A stretch of 64,000 nt of DNA. It comes from Solanum dulcamara (Eukaryota > Streptophyta > Magnoliopsida > Solanales > Solanaceae). A program made the position numbers and the translations under genes. The notes beneath the pieces were generated by a model, which worked only from the letters and a program-made list of their open reading frames with translations, did not search any database and was not told the DNA's origin. The stretch is taken from positions 89,070,341 to 89,134,340 of the forward strand of contig NC_077237.1 in assembly GCF_947179165.1 (NCBI RefSeq). Reading direction: 5' to 3'. Numbering within the stretch: position 1 is the stretch's first letter; the number at the start of each line of letters is the position of its first letter. Shown here piece after piece: positions 22,998-34,067 of this stretch.

Positions 22998-24702
22998 TCA
23001 AGAAAGCCCATGCTCCAACTTTTCCATCTCTTCCTTGAAAAGCCCATGCTCCAACTTTTCCATCTCTTCCTTGAAAACAGGCATGGCTTGTTCTTGCAGA
23101 CAGACCAAAACTTTGAAACCATCTTTCTTACCTTCAGTGGCAGAAGAATAAGGCAAGAAAAAGCAAGGTTCAACACTCCCAACTAAGTGCCTAGACAGAG
23201 GAAAGACAGTCACAGGGCCACCCCACCCAAAATCAACTGTCTCGTGGCCTACATGCCGCCAATCTGTAAATGCACTCACCCTATTCCCTGATGTGATCCC
23301 TTCATCATAATGCAGCTCCTGGAAATCAATGAACGAACGAACATACTCATCCGTGATGATGTTCTTGCTCTTCTTGATCGTGTCTGCTGCTTTCCAGATA
23401 GGTTCATTGATGAGGTGCTTTGCAAGGAGCTGAACGTATATCGGCACACAGCCATTGCCCCAGTAGCCTGCTGGCAATGGTGGCTTCACTCTTCTTCTGA
23501 TATTGGTTAAATAAGCATACTTCACTGTCTCATCATCTGGGATTTTAGAAGCCTTTGCCCTGTTTCATAAGTTAATAGATCAGTCCTTAGCCTAGTTGAT
23601 ATTAACACATGAAACAAACATATACAGCCAAGATAAGCTAACTTTTCATAATGTCAAAGGCCTGCAAATATACTTTCTTTTCTCAAATTTCTGGTAAGTA
23701 CCAAATGACAATGATAAAGTATGAAAAAGGTAAAGGAACAATCTTTAAGCATTTGTGGTGACTGATGAGTACTATAAACCTGTGACGGTGGATACTCGAT
23801 AGTTATCTAACAACTGTATCTCAATTCTAAATAAGTTAGGATCGACTATATTAGTAGTAAAATTACTAAAACAAGTGAAAAGGAACATACTTCGCTCGCC
23901 ATATGAAAGCTCCCAAAGCTTCAAAAGTTGTATAATTTGAACCGGATTGCTCATGGAGAAACCCCTTTAGCCGATCCAACCACTCATCCTTCACCTCAAA
24001 GCACTCTCGAACCGCCGGTTTACCTGATTCCAAGTACGGAGACGAATCCCTATCCAAACTGAGAAACTCATGAACCGGAAAATCAACTCGCGGAGGATTC
24101 CTCGGTCCAAGCAAACTCGATCGGTCCCACACCGGTTCAATCTTCATCCCGTTCTCCCCACGAGCAATCTCCGCCATAGCATGAAAAAACAGCGTTGATC
24201 CCATTCCATCACACATCGCGTGGTGAACCGCCGTTCCGAAAACCCACCCACCACACTTAAATCGGGTCAGTTGCAGAATCAAGGGTCGGGTCAAAGCCTC
24301 ATCGTCTCTCGGGTCGGGTACCATCTTCTCAGCGAAGTTATAATCTGGATCATCCAGGTAATTAACAGATGCCAAGGTACAATCCACTGTGGATAGAATT
24401 ACGGGAACGCCATTCCCCACTTGACAGTGAAGTTCTAGACGGTTATCCGACGGACGACGGCGGAGACAGCCGGCGAATTGGTAGTAGTAGACGAGAGCGG
24501 CGGAGAGGGAAGAGGTGAGAACTTCAAATGGGTCCGATTTCGATTTTTGTTGTGCTGTGTGGTTGACGTAGACACGGAGGTATCGGAAAGTGAGATTGAG
24601 GTTCCGGTCGGTGTCAAGGTGGGAGAGAGGAAGGACATGGTTTTCGGTGAAAGGCGGCTTAGAAGGGTAGATTGTGGTGGTTTCATGGATGGTTACTTCC
24701 AT
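22998..24702 (-). CDS. BAHD-family acyltransferase, 457 aa
   Basis: Acyl-CoA-dependent transferase that would acylate the hydroxyl or amine of a specialised metabolite in the cytosol. Two exons: 24702-23891 and 23559-22998, joined by a GT-AG intron splitting a Lys codon, as is typical for the family. Catalytic motif HAMCDG (His161, Asp165) and structural motif DFGWG (about 380-384) are both intact. N-terminal MEVTIHETTTIYPSKPPF and LPLSHLD are typical. Length is normal apart from a 12-residue tandem duplication at the very C-terminus (FKEEMEKLEHGL twice). Overall the sequence is nearer to the clade that includes spermidine, alcohol and taxane N/O-acyltransferases than to HCT/HQT, but the substrate cannot be predicted. 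No acyltransferase neighbour suggests a cluster. Confidence 0.92.
23004..23076 (-). repeat. 36-bp tandem repeat in the BAHD coding end
   Basis: AAGCCCATGCTCCAACTTTT and the following 16 bases are repeated directly with a 36-bp period, without visible differences. In frame this adds 12 residues to the C-terminus of the acyltransferase. Confidence 0.95.
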
Positions 24703-24896
24703 TTTTCCGGTAGACGGCCGGTGGTTGTGATCGGAAAATGGTTGTTCGTTTTTTTTATTAAATTAAAAATTGCGATGGCTGGCAAAATAAGCTGGCTTGA
24801 AGCAGGCCAACCCAATTCTTGAATTAAATGGAATTTGACTAAATTTTCACAGATCATTTAGAAAGAAAAAGTAGTAAAGAATTTTTAATAAATAAT

Positions 24897-25064
24897 TATT
24901 AATTGTAACGATATTTTTTATTTATTATCATTTATAGCAATATTATGATATATTTGTTATGTATTAAACGTGAATTATGCATGTAATATTAATATGTATT
25001 AAAATTGTATTATAAGTGTTCAGTGAAAAAAAATATTATTGCTATAAATGATAAATATTTTCTT
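24897..25064. mobile_element. MITE-like inverted repeat upstream of the BAHD gene
   Basis: Left arm TATTATCATTTATAGCAATA (about 24924) and right arm TATTGCTATAAATGATAAAT (about 25037) are inverse complements, and the match extends outward. They enclose about 90 bp. The element sits roughly 200 bp before the acyltransferase start codon, inside its probable promoter. Confidence 0.6.
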
Positions 25065-26189
25065 AATATAGTACATTTATGTAAATTTCCCATTTAGAAA
25101 TGACGCTTTTTAGCCCACCCTCGTTTGGCCCGTCAGCCTCATAGACTGTGAGCCTTAGAGGCCAATCAGTGGATCGTGAATTTTAAAAATATTTATTATA
25201 TATATTTTAAGTAGTATTTTATTTTGCAAATCTCAAACTTCTAGACAATTGAAGTTATTATAACTATAAATATTTGACCCTTTTTTACTTTTCTATTTAT
25301 GCCTAATTTTTTGTTTTTTCTTTCTTATTTAGTTTATGAAAAAAATGATCACAAAATGTATGTTTGTCTGATGAATCCTATAAATGTGGATTGTTCTATC
25401 TTCCATATTGTGTTGTTTTGTAAGTATTCTATTAAAGTGTGTAACTCATTAACATGTGAATTTTTGACATATTGTATTATGTTCATCAATGTTCAATAAT
25501 CTTTCTAAGAAGTCAATGATGTTCATCTTTTGATTGAAGGGTCAATCCGTCCACCCTGTAGCTCGCTTAGTGCTGGATTGAGCTGCTATTTTATAAGTCA
25601 TTTGATTAAAAAAGATCAATTCGTTTTAACTCATTTAACTTACTAACTTTTAAAATTGGATTAAATTAAATTAGAATCAGCCCATTTTGACTGCTCTATC
25701 AATAACGTCTTAGGTGGTTAAAAGTGTAAACAAGTCAACAACCAAGTACTAGTTGATATTGTTTACTTTTTTATTTTTTATTTTTTGGTAACTACATGAG
25801 TTTAATCTTTAAATCATTGTCCAACTTATTGTTTATTTTTATAAAAGTCATTAAAATATTTTATTATTATTTTTAAGTAGTTCAACTATAAATATACCCT
25901 CAGAAATAATTATGGCAGAATAATTAATTAAATTTCACCAAAAAAAGAAACAAACAAGTTAAAATACCATATTAATTAATTAGCTCAAATTGAATTAGTA
26001 GAATAAATATAGAATGGCAATTAATATTGAATTGTGATTCACATTAATTTCTTTTAAATTTTGGCTTTTCTTCCTTGACCTCCCGTTTTACAATGGCTTT
26101 GTTTTTTTAACTACCTAGCTAATTGCGGAATAATATTATACAAATATTTACTCATAAAACTAGTCTATTTGTTAACTTGTAATATAGTA
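25065..26189. other. Intergenic, AT-rich, remnants of dispersed repeats
   Basis: No gene. The stretch TTTAGCCCACCCTCGTTTGG (about 25110) and the later CAGCCCATTTTGACTGCTCT (about 25678) look like the two ends of a dispersed repeat broken by AT-rich sequence. Nothing else is recognisable. Confidence 0.35.
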
Positions 26190-26811
26190 TATATCCTAGG
26201 GGCGAAGTCAGATAAGGCTGATGAGATTCATTTGAACCTTCAAAAAAATTACACAATTTATATATAATTAAAATTAATTTTTTATGTATATAATTTAAAC
26301 TTCCTTCAACTTATTCTTGTATTGCAAATCATGATGAGAGTGCTTGAACTTAGTAACTTGCATGTATTCTTGAGCCGTTGATAAGTTTATCATTATATAT
26401 TATCGATTCCCAAAAGCAAAATTAGAAATGAGACAAACTATCTACCTAATTTTAATTTATCTTTTCTATTTAAGCTATTAATTAATAGAATAATCTTGTT
26501 AAGTAAATAGACCAAATGCCTAATAATTCAACCTTTTAGTTGGTAAAGTGTGAATTTTCCAAAATTGTATAAGAAATTAAATAACAACTCATTGCTTCTA
26601 CCATATATACAATGTACGTGGAAAACTTTCAACCTTAATTACAATGTGGACCACTTTAAAAAACTTTGACTTACAATGTGGACCACTTTAAAAAACTGAC
26701 TTAATCTATCCTCACCATAAAATTAGATAATATAATAACAAAATATCGTCAATTTTATGTAACAAAAATTATCTTCAATTTACTCTTATTCATCATATCA
26801 AACGATCTCTA

Positions 26812-27245
26812 AGAGTTAACAATAATGAAGTGGCACGCTACGTGGCACTAATTCTGCCACCTAAACTTGCCAATTAAGATATCCAGTAAATTTTGACCCA
26901 AACCCAAACTCATTCTTGCTAGATCCACCCACTAAAATTAAGAGGCAAATTAATATTTTCACATCATTTTCAACACTGGGTTAGGATTTTTGTAAAGAAC
27001 ATAATTTTGCTCTCAATTAAGAACATAGATTAGCGGGTTCTTCTTAATTGAGAGTGAAATTATGTTCTTACAAAAACCCTAGTCCCGCTGCTCTGCTGAA
27101 AATGATGTGAAAAGATTAGTTTGTCTCAGCAAGAATGGGTTTGGGTCAAAATTTAGTGGATATCTTACTTGGCAAGCTTAGGTGGCGAAATTAGTGCCAC
27201 GTGGTGTGCCACTTCACCGTTATTAATTCTTAAGGGTATTTTAGT
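26812..27245. mobile_element. Foldback element with ~210-bp arms
   Basis: A near-palindrome centred about 27028. Left landmarks GAAGTGGCACGCTACGTGGC, GCCACCTAA, TTTTGACCCAAACCCA, CACATCATTTTCA and CTCTCAATTAAGAA reappear inverted on the right (GCCACGTGGTGTGCCACTTC, TGGGTTTGGGTCAAAATTTA, TGAAAATGATGTGA, TTCTTAATTGAGAG). Arms are similar but not identical. There is no coding content. The length and long arms fit a Mutator-like or foldback MITE; beyond the right arm the sequence continues into GTAACGGAGGGTATAAGTGG, which may be part of the same element. Confidence 0.7.
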
Positions 27246-27447
27246 CTCTTGAGATAACGGTCGAGGTATTTTTGATCCCAAAATGTAACGGAGGGTATAA
27301 GTGGTCTGTTAGTGTGTGAACATTTTAACATTTTATTAAATTGCAATTTTAGCAATTGTCCATTGATGACATTTAATGTCATCTTTATTATTCTTTCTTT
27401 AGTGCATAAAAATATCTTTCATTATCATCTTTATTTAGTGCACCATT

Positions 27448-27553
27448 ATGATTTAGTGCACCACTTATTAGTGATAATTAGATTAAAAATACATAATAAT
27501 ATGATTTAGTGCACCACTTATTAGTGATAATTAGATTAAAAATACATAATGGA
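27448..27553. repeat. 53-bp tandem duplication
   Basis: ATGATTTAGTGCACCACTTA starts identical copies at 27448 and 27501, each running on to ACATAAT. A third partial start (AATGATTTAGT) follows at 27553. Confidence 0.9.
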
Positions 27554-27559
27554 ATGATT

Positions 27560-27730
27560 TAGTTCTTATTAGTTGAAGGGAGGTGTTCTTTGTGTAGAGC
27601 TTTAGGCTGTTGTATCCTGGAGGGGACAAGTCAAGAGGACTACTGCTGGACCAGTGAAATTTACTGCAGTGGGCTTGAATCTCCTTAAAGAGAGCGAGAT
27701 ACCCGCGCCTCAGCCAAGAAGTGAAGTTAA
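27560..27730. mobile_element. GC-richer fragment, probable retrotransposon remnant
   Basis: The block from AGTTGAAGGGAGGTG to CCTCAGCCAAGAAGTG is far richer in GC than its surroundings and contains CGAGATACCCGCGCCTCAGC, a phrase I associate with dispersed LTR-retroelement sequence in nightshades. It encodes nothing convincing. The element type is inferred, not shown. Confidence 0.35.
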
Positions 27731-28690
27731 TTTCTTCATTTTTATTTTTCAATTGTAATTTGTAATCTTATAATTTCACCAACATGGTCTATTTTGCATA
27801 GTTCAAGGGTAATTTTAATCATTTTTCGTGTTTTTAATATAAAATTTTTTGATATAAATTTAAAATTAATCGAATTCTAATGGAGATAGAAAAGAAATTG
27901 AGAGGATGTTGAATTATTGTACTTATGTTTTTCACCAAAACATGTGAGTTGCGTGATATGATTAATTTCCCAATCAAACCTAACTTTATTTTTTTTTCTT
28001 TGGCTGCTAGTCATGATATTCTTTCTCAAAATTCCAAGAGAAAATTTCCAAGTAAATTAAAAAGAGAAAGATAATCAATTACACTGATAAACCCATTTCA
28101 TTAAATTTGGGATTTATAGCAAGGCTGTTGAATAAAATTGACGATATTTTGTTATTATTAATTTTATGCTGAGGACAAATTAAGTCAGAGATTTTTTAAG
28201 GGGCCGACATTGTAATTAAGGTTGAAAGTTTTCCACGTGCATTGTATATATGGTCGAAGCAATCAGTTGTCATTTAATTTCTTATACGATTTTGGAAAAA
28301 AATCACTTTACCAACTAAAAGGTTGAATTATTAGGCATTTGGTCTATTTTCTTAACAAGATTATTCTAATAATTAATAGCATAAATAGAAAAAGATAAAT
28401 AAAAATTAGGCAGATAGTTTGTCTCATTTCTAATTTTGCTTTTGGAATCGACAATATGTAATGATAAACTTATCAACGGTTCAAGAATATAGTTCGTAAG
28501 TTCAAGCACTCTTTTCATGATTTGCAATACACGAATAAGTTGAAAGAAGTTTAAATTATATAAATAAAAAATAACTTTAATCATAGCCCTATGTAATTTC
28601 CTCTTAAAAAAAAGAAGGTTTGAATGAATTTCCTTAGCCTTATTTAACTTCGCCGCCCCTAGAATATAAAAAAAAAAAAGGACTTATCAA

Positions 28691-29145
28691 TCTAGGTACA
28701 CATGGCTGGTAATTAAGTCAAGTAGTGAATATTCTTATGCTTTATTTTAAGAAAAGAGATACACTTTTTATTAGTATATATTAGTGCTTTGTCTCTTTGG
28801 GTCAACCAATTAAATATTCAAATACCTCTAAGATAATGTTAATTAATTTGAAACGAAATATCTATATTGAAATTAGATCAACAATTGCCTAGATCATCAC
28901 AAGGATATTATATTTTTAATAATTGAGTGAGAAAAAAAACAAGGAAGAACTTTATTATTCATATGATTAATTAGAATTATTTAAAGGTCATTTGAGGTCA
29001 AAATTTTAATTAAGAAAAAGATTTATGTTATTTGCGAGCTGAAAGAATTGATGGGATTTTGTTGAAATATTATGTTAATTACTCCCTCCAATGCAAAATA
29101 ATTGATAATGACATATATATTATAGAGGATGGTCCAAATAAATAA
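28691..29145. other. Intergenic, with a Stowaway-like end
   Basis: AT-rich and non-coding. At about 29080-29105 TACTCCCTCCAATGCAAAAT resembles a Stowaway MITE terminus (CTCCCTCCGT...), but no second end is visible before the Copia fragment starts. Confidence 0.4.
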
Positions 29146-32100
29146 ATAAAAAAACTTCTGGACTGAAGAACTATCCTAGTAAAAAGAAGTTCAAAGAAGA
29201 CTACCCCAACTGTGGAAAAACTGAACATAAAGTTGTGGAATGTCGTGCTCCCAAAAAGGAAAAGAAGAAAGGTCAAGCCAACATGGTTAATATAAATGTG
29301 GATGTTGAAAACTTATGTGCAATGTTGACCGAATGCAACCTGGTAGGAAATTCCAAAGAATGGTGTCTTGATTCAGGAGCCACGTCACATGTTTGTATGG
29401 TCCGAAAAGCTTTCACTACTTATTCCCTTGCTGTATTTGATGAGACTATCTATATGAGAAATTCTGCAACGGCTAAGGTTGAAGGATATGGTAGAGTATT
29501 CCTGAAAATGACATCCGGCAAAATGGTAACACTGAACAAAGTTAGTCCTATTCTAGAAATGAGAAAGAACTTGATTTCTGTCGGTCTTCTTATCAAAGAT
29601 GGATTCAAGTGCGTTCTGATTTTAGATAAAATAGTTGTTAGTAAGAATGAAATGTATTTAGAAAAAGGTTACGTCACTGAGGGCCTTTTCAAATTGAATG
29701 TAATGGTTGTTGATAATAATAAAGTTCAATCTTCTTCTTACTTATTTGAGTCAAATAATTTATGGCATTCATGCTTAGGACATCTCAATTATAAAACCTT
29801 GCGAAAACTGATCAACTTAAATGTATTGCCTAATTTTGAGTGCAATAAATCAAAATGTCAAGTATGTGTTAATCTAAGTATGCTAAGCATCCTTATAAAT
29901 CTATTGAAAGGAATTTCAGTCCCTTATAATTGATTCACACAGACATTTGTGATATGAAGTCAACACCAACTCGTGGTGGGAAAAAATATTTTATAATTTT
30001 TATTGACAATTGTACTAGATATTATTATGTCTATTTGTTGAATAGTAAGGATGAAGCAATAGAAGCATTTAGACAATACAAAACTAAAGTTAAAAATCAG
30101 TTGAATAAAAAAATAAAAATGATAAAAAGTGATAGAAGTAGAGAGTATGAATCTCCTTTTGCAGAAATATGTTTGAAAAATGGAATCATCCATCAAACTA
30201 CTGCCCCTTACTCACCTCAATCAAATGAAATTGCAGAAAGGAAAAATCGAACTTTAAAGGAAATGATGAATGACTTACTTATAAGTTTAGGTTTACCACA
30301 AAACTTGTGGGAGAAGCCATCCTTACAGCAAATCAAATATTCAATAGAGTTCCGCACAACAAAACACAGTCTATTCCATATGAGAAATGGAAAGGAAGAA
30401 AACCAAATTTGAAATATTTCAAAGTGTGGGGTGTCTAGCCAAAGTTCAAGTTCCTAAATTTAAGAGGGTCACAATAGGACCTAAGACTATGGACTGTGTT
30501 TTCATTGGATATGCAACAAATAGTAAAGTATGTCGATTTTTGATTCATAAGTCCGAACATCTAGATAGTCATGACAATAAGGTAATAGAATCAGATAATG
30601 ATGAATTTTTTGAACATATATATCCATATAAAATTAAATTTGAAGTATCTAGTGAAGGGTCTAAACGACCTCCAAAAGAACCAAAGGAGAATGTACCTAA
30701 TAAAGAGAATTCAAGGCGCAGTAAACGTCAAAGGACATCTACTTCATTTGGATCTGATTTATAACATTTCTTCTTGAACATGAGCCTCAAACATTCAAAA
30801 ATGCTATGTCCGTTGCAGACTCATCTTTTTGGAAAGAGGCTATCAATAGTGAGATTGATTCAATCTTGAGCAACCATGCTTGGGAATTGTTTGATCTTCC
30901 TCTAGAAAATAAACATTTAGATTCAAAATAGATTTTCAAAAGAAAAATGAAAGTTGATGAAACTATTGACAAATACAAGGCAAGACTTATCATTAAAGAA
31001 TTTCGACAGAAAGAAGGTATTGATTATTTTGATACATACTCACATGTAACTAGGATTACATCCATTTGGATGTTAATTGACTAGCTGTTGTATATGGCCT
31101 TGAAATCTATCAAATTGATGTAAAAGCAGCTTTCTTAAATGGAGAATTGGTGGAAGAAATTTTCATGGAACAACTCGAGGGCTTTGTGGTTCCTGGTAAA
31201 GAAAATAATGTTTGCAAACTTGTTAAGTCACTTTATGGACTAAAACAAGCACCGAAACAATGGCACGTGAAGTTTGACCAAACCATGTTGACAAATGGAT
31301 TTAAGATTAATGAATGTGATAAATGTGTTTACATTAAAGTTACTCCAAATTAAGTTGCATTGTTTGTTTATATATGGATGATATGCTAATAATGAGTAAC
31401 GACACTGAAAACATAAATTCTACTAAGCGTATGTTTTCTAGTAAATTTGATATAAAAGATCTAGGAGTTGCCGATTTGATTTTGTGAATTAAAATTCACA
31501 AAACTCCTCAAGGTCTAGCATTGTCTCAAACTCATTATATCCAAAAGATACTTGAAAAATATAAGTACTTAAACTTCAAAAGTGCAAAAACACCAATTGA
31601 TGTGAATCTTGATTTTGCTAAGAATAAAGGTGAAAGTTAATCTTAATTGGATTATGCAAGAGTGTTGGAAAGTTTGATGTACATCATGAACTGTACACGG
31701 TCAGACATAGCTTGTACTATAAGTAAATTGAGTTGATATACAAGTAATTCCAACCAAAATCATTGGATGGCAATGAAACGGGTTTTAGGGTATTTAGAAC
31801 ACACTCAAAACTTTACTTTGCATTACAATAAGTATCTAACAATTGTTGAAGGATATAGTGATGCAAATTGGATTACTGGGTCAACTGAAACTCAGTCCAC
31901 AAGTGGATACGTTTTTACCATTAGTGGAGGAGCGATATCTTGGAAATTATCCAAATAAACTTGTATAGCTCGCTCTACAATGAAGTCTGAGTTTATAACC
32001 TTAGATAAGGCCGGTGAAGAAGCAGAATGGCTCCGAAATTTCTTAGAAGATATTCCACCAATGGCTCCTATATGTATATATTGAGATAGTCAAGCTGCAA

Positions 32101-32330
32101 TAGAAAGAGCTGGGAGTGTTATGTATAACGGTAAGTCTCGTCACATACGATGAAGACATAATACCGTTAGGCAACTATTCTCTAGTGAAATTATCACAAT
32201 TGACTATGTAACGTCAAAGGATAATGTGTCGGATCCACTTACAAAAGGCCGAACTAGAGAGGGAGTTGCGCGATCATCAAAGGGAATGGGACTATGGCCG
32301 AGGACAAATCATTATAGCGGTAAATCTACC
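29146..32330 (+). pseudogene. Copia gag-pol remnant with multiple stops
   Basis: Pieces in several frames. 29160-29933 carries a degenerate CCHC knuckle (PNCGKTEHKVVEC, first Cys lost), the protease active site DSGATSH and the GAG-pre-integrase HxxxH-CxxC region (WHSCLGHLN, CQVC). 29930-30412 is integrase (HTDICD, PYSPQSNEIAERKNR). 30387-30764 is the post-integrase linker. 30780-31700 is reverse transcriptase (DKYKARLI, KAAFLNGEL, SLYGLKQAPKQW), where the catalytic YxDD region reads YMDD out of the upstream frame. 31767-32320 is RNase H (YSDANWITG, SRHIR, DPLTKG). At least six stops or frame changes separate these parts, so it cannot encode a working polyprotein. Confidence 0.9.
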
Positions 32331-32890
32331 TAGAAGACTAGAGATCCTAAGATCTAGGTTCAAGGAGATCAAACAAAGTCATTGATGACGGTTCAATATT
32401 ATCAAAATAATTTTTATGATCCATTCTCATGATGCGACAATGTTCAGTAACAAAGATAAGGCATTAAGACCTTTTAATGATATCTAAGTTTGATACAGGG
32501 CATTTTAAATGGTGTTTGTACGGGATAACACATTTAGATATCACCTATGTAAGTGTGAAGTGTAATTCGCTTCAAGGAGAATTGTGTAAGGCCAGTTCTC
32601 TACGCACTTATGAACTAAGAAGTGTTCATTACTAAAACAAACAAAACAATGAGAACGAGAATTAGTTAAAGGGTTAATTGTGTGACTTATGTTGTCTAAG
32701 TATATAACAAAGCTCGACGGTTCAAAAATATCAAATCTACCGATTGACCGAGTACATTCGATATATGTTCACTATGGAAAGTTCAAAGGGAAACCTACTT
32801 ATCCAAATGCAATTAATTCTTACTTACGAATCACACAGTTTTGTATGCATATGTTTTGAACAATAGTCATTCCCCATTAATGTGGGGGAT

Positions 32891-33486
32891 TGTTAGGTTT
32901 AAGTGGAGTGTGAATGGGAAAGAATGGAAAAGAAGAATTGAGAAATGTGGGGGGACCAAATGAAGAGAAAATGATAATTTATTTCTCCCTCATTAGTAGA
33001 AAAAAGGAAAAGTTTTGTCCTTATATTAGAAAAGACTTCCTTTAACTCATAAAGGGTTAATTAGAGGGTGTCCTCACGCGTCGTCCTCGTCTTCGCTCGC
33101 TCGACTCGGCTTCGGCTTTTGGCAAATGATGTGATTGTTTGATAATTTTTTAGACAAAATTTATTTATTAATCTCATTATTTGATTTTCTTTTTCTGAAT
33201 ATTAGTTCATATTAATTCAGAATTATTGATTATTAGTTAATTCGCGAATTAATTTGAACTAATTAAATTCAAGGAATTAACTAAAATAACAGAAAAAATT
33301 AAAAATGGGATTTATTTTAAATTTCGCAGAAATGTTTTGGAAGGACCTGTTCCTTTCGAAAAGACATTTCCTTCCCAAAAGGCACTGTACCTATTCTGCC
33401 CAGATGAGACTGTTCTAAACAGGCATATTCTAACTCATTGTTGGCTATAAATAGAGAGGTCTCCTCTCAGTTTTAGACATCGAAAT
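32891..33486 (+). repeat. 3' LTR of the truncated Copia element
   Basis: Begins TGTTAGGTTTAAGTGG directly after the polypurine tract TGTGGGGGAT. It contains a TATA box (CTATAAATA, 33445) and a GC-rich patch CGTCGTCCTCGTCTTCGCTC at about 33080. The 3' end is not certain because the sequence passes into (TA)n. Confidence 0.75.
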
Positions 33487-33511
33487 TATATATATATATA
33501 TATATATATAT
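33487..33511. repeat. (TA)n microsatellite
   Basis: About twelve TA units at the right edge of the LTR-derived sequence. Confidence 0.95.
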
Positions 33512-34049
33512 TATTTTTTAATTAAACGGACCTTACCCAAGTATCTCACCCCTCGTGGCGGTCAGGGACTCAGGGGTTGAGTCGAGCACCCCCAAGCCTT
33601 AACATAATACAACAAAACAAAAGTACATAGAGGGGGACATAAACCTTACCTCCGAAACGATGGTGGTTCATAACTCGAGTAGCCTACTAAGGTCATTCGG
33701 CTTATCCCCATTTACAGATAAAGAGCAAACTTAGACTATGACTTAAGAGAGGACTCCTCTCTATACAATATTTCTAAGAAAGCTTAAATAAGGGAGACTC
33801 TCCCCTAACATAAATATAAGGAGAAGTCTATGCAAATATAGAAAAAGGAAAGCTAAAATTACCTATAGAAAAAAAGGGACACCTACAAGATAACCACTGC
33901 AACTTTAAGGAGGCTCCATAACAAAGTCCAAAGCACCATGAGTCTTGTTTGATTCTTTTCAGATTTGTTCTGCTAACGCTTGACATCCCTAGTTTGTCCA
34001 ACTTGAAGTAACTTTAGTAGTACTTAGACAATCTTGCCATTCCTATATT
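33512..34049. other. Unidentified repeat-like block
   Basis: Higher in GC than the surroundings, with words such as CACCCCTCGTGGCGGTCAGG and GAGTCGAGCACCCCCAAGCC, but no protein. Read on the minus strand it ends in GGTCCGTTTAATTAAAAAAT next to the TA repeat, which could be the tail of a retroelement. The element class was not recognised. It contains one copy (33995-34012) of the 18-bp word that flanks the neighbouring LINE. Confidence 0.3.
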
Positions 34050-34067
34050 TGTCCAACTTGAAGTAAC

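Larger units (their letters stand above)
26190..28690. repeat. Large inverted repeat, ~560-bp arms around a 1.4-kb centre
   Basis: The left arm (about 26190-26757) reappears as its reverse complement at about 28128-28690. Matching landmarks are CTAGGGGCG-A-GT at the outer ends, ACTTATTCNTGTATTGCAAA, GTTGATAAGTTTATCATTA, GGTCTATTT...TTGTTAAG, CGTGGAAAACTTTCAACCTT and ACAAAATATCGTCAATTTTA at the inner ends. The arms differ by substitutions and small indels, so the structure is not new. The outer 'aggggcg' end and 'tttgaaccttcaaaaaa' wording resemble a dispersed nightshade repeat, so it may be two opposite insertions of one element. The centre holds a separate foldback, a tandem repeat and a GC-richer block. 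Confidence 0.75.
29146..33486 (+). mobile_element. 5'-truncated Ty1/Copia retrotransposon with 3' LTR
   Basis: A decayed Copia element lacking its 5' LTR and most of gag. The order is the end of gag (zinc-knuckle remnant), protease, integrase, reverse transcriptase, RNase H, polypurine tract (about 32879-32890) and 3' LTR from 32891. Integrase placed before reverse transcriptase identifies Copia rather than Gypsy. It enters abruptly at about 29146 next to AT-rich DNA, and the right end runs into a TA microsatellite, so the 3' LTR may also be cut. The LTR contains a TATA box, CTATAAATA, at 33445-33453. Confidence 0.9.

Noticed and set aside
22668..23186. 172-codon plus-strand open frame with an internal repeat
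   Set aside because: Its repeat comes from the 159-bp DNA duplication, and its right part is antisense to the BAHD C-terminus. No family similarity.
24478..24822. Plus-strand Gly/Val-rich open frame
   Set aside because: Antisense to BAHD exon 1, which carries the real family motifs.
28700..29146. Search for a 5' LTR of the truncated Copia element
   Set aside because: No sequence matching the TGTTAGGTTTAAG start of the 3' LTR was found upstream of 29146.
29930..30764. Integrase-like open frames as independent genes
   Set aside because: They are successive pieces of one broken Copia polyprotein.
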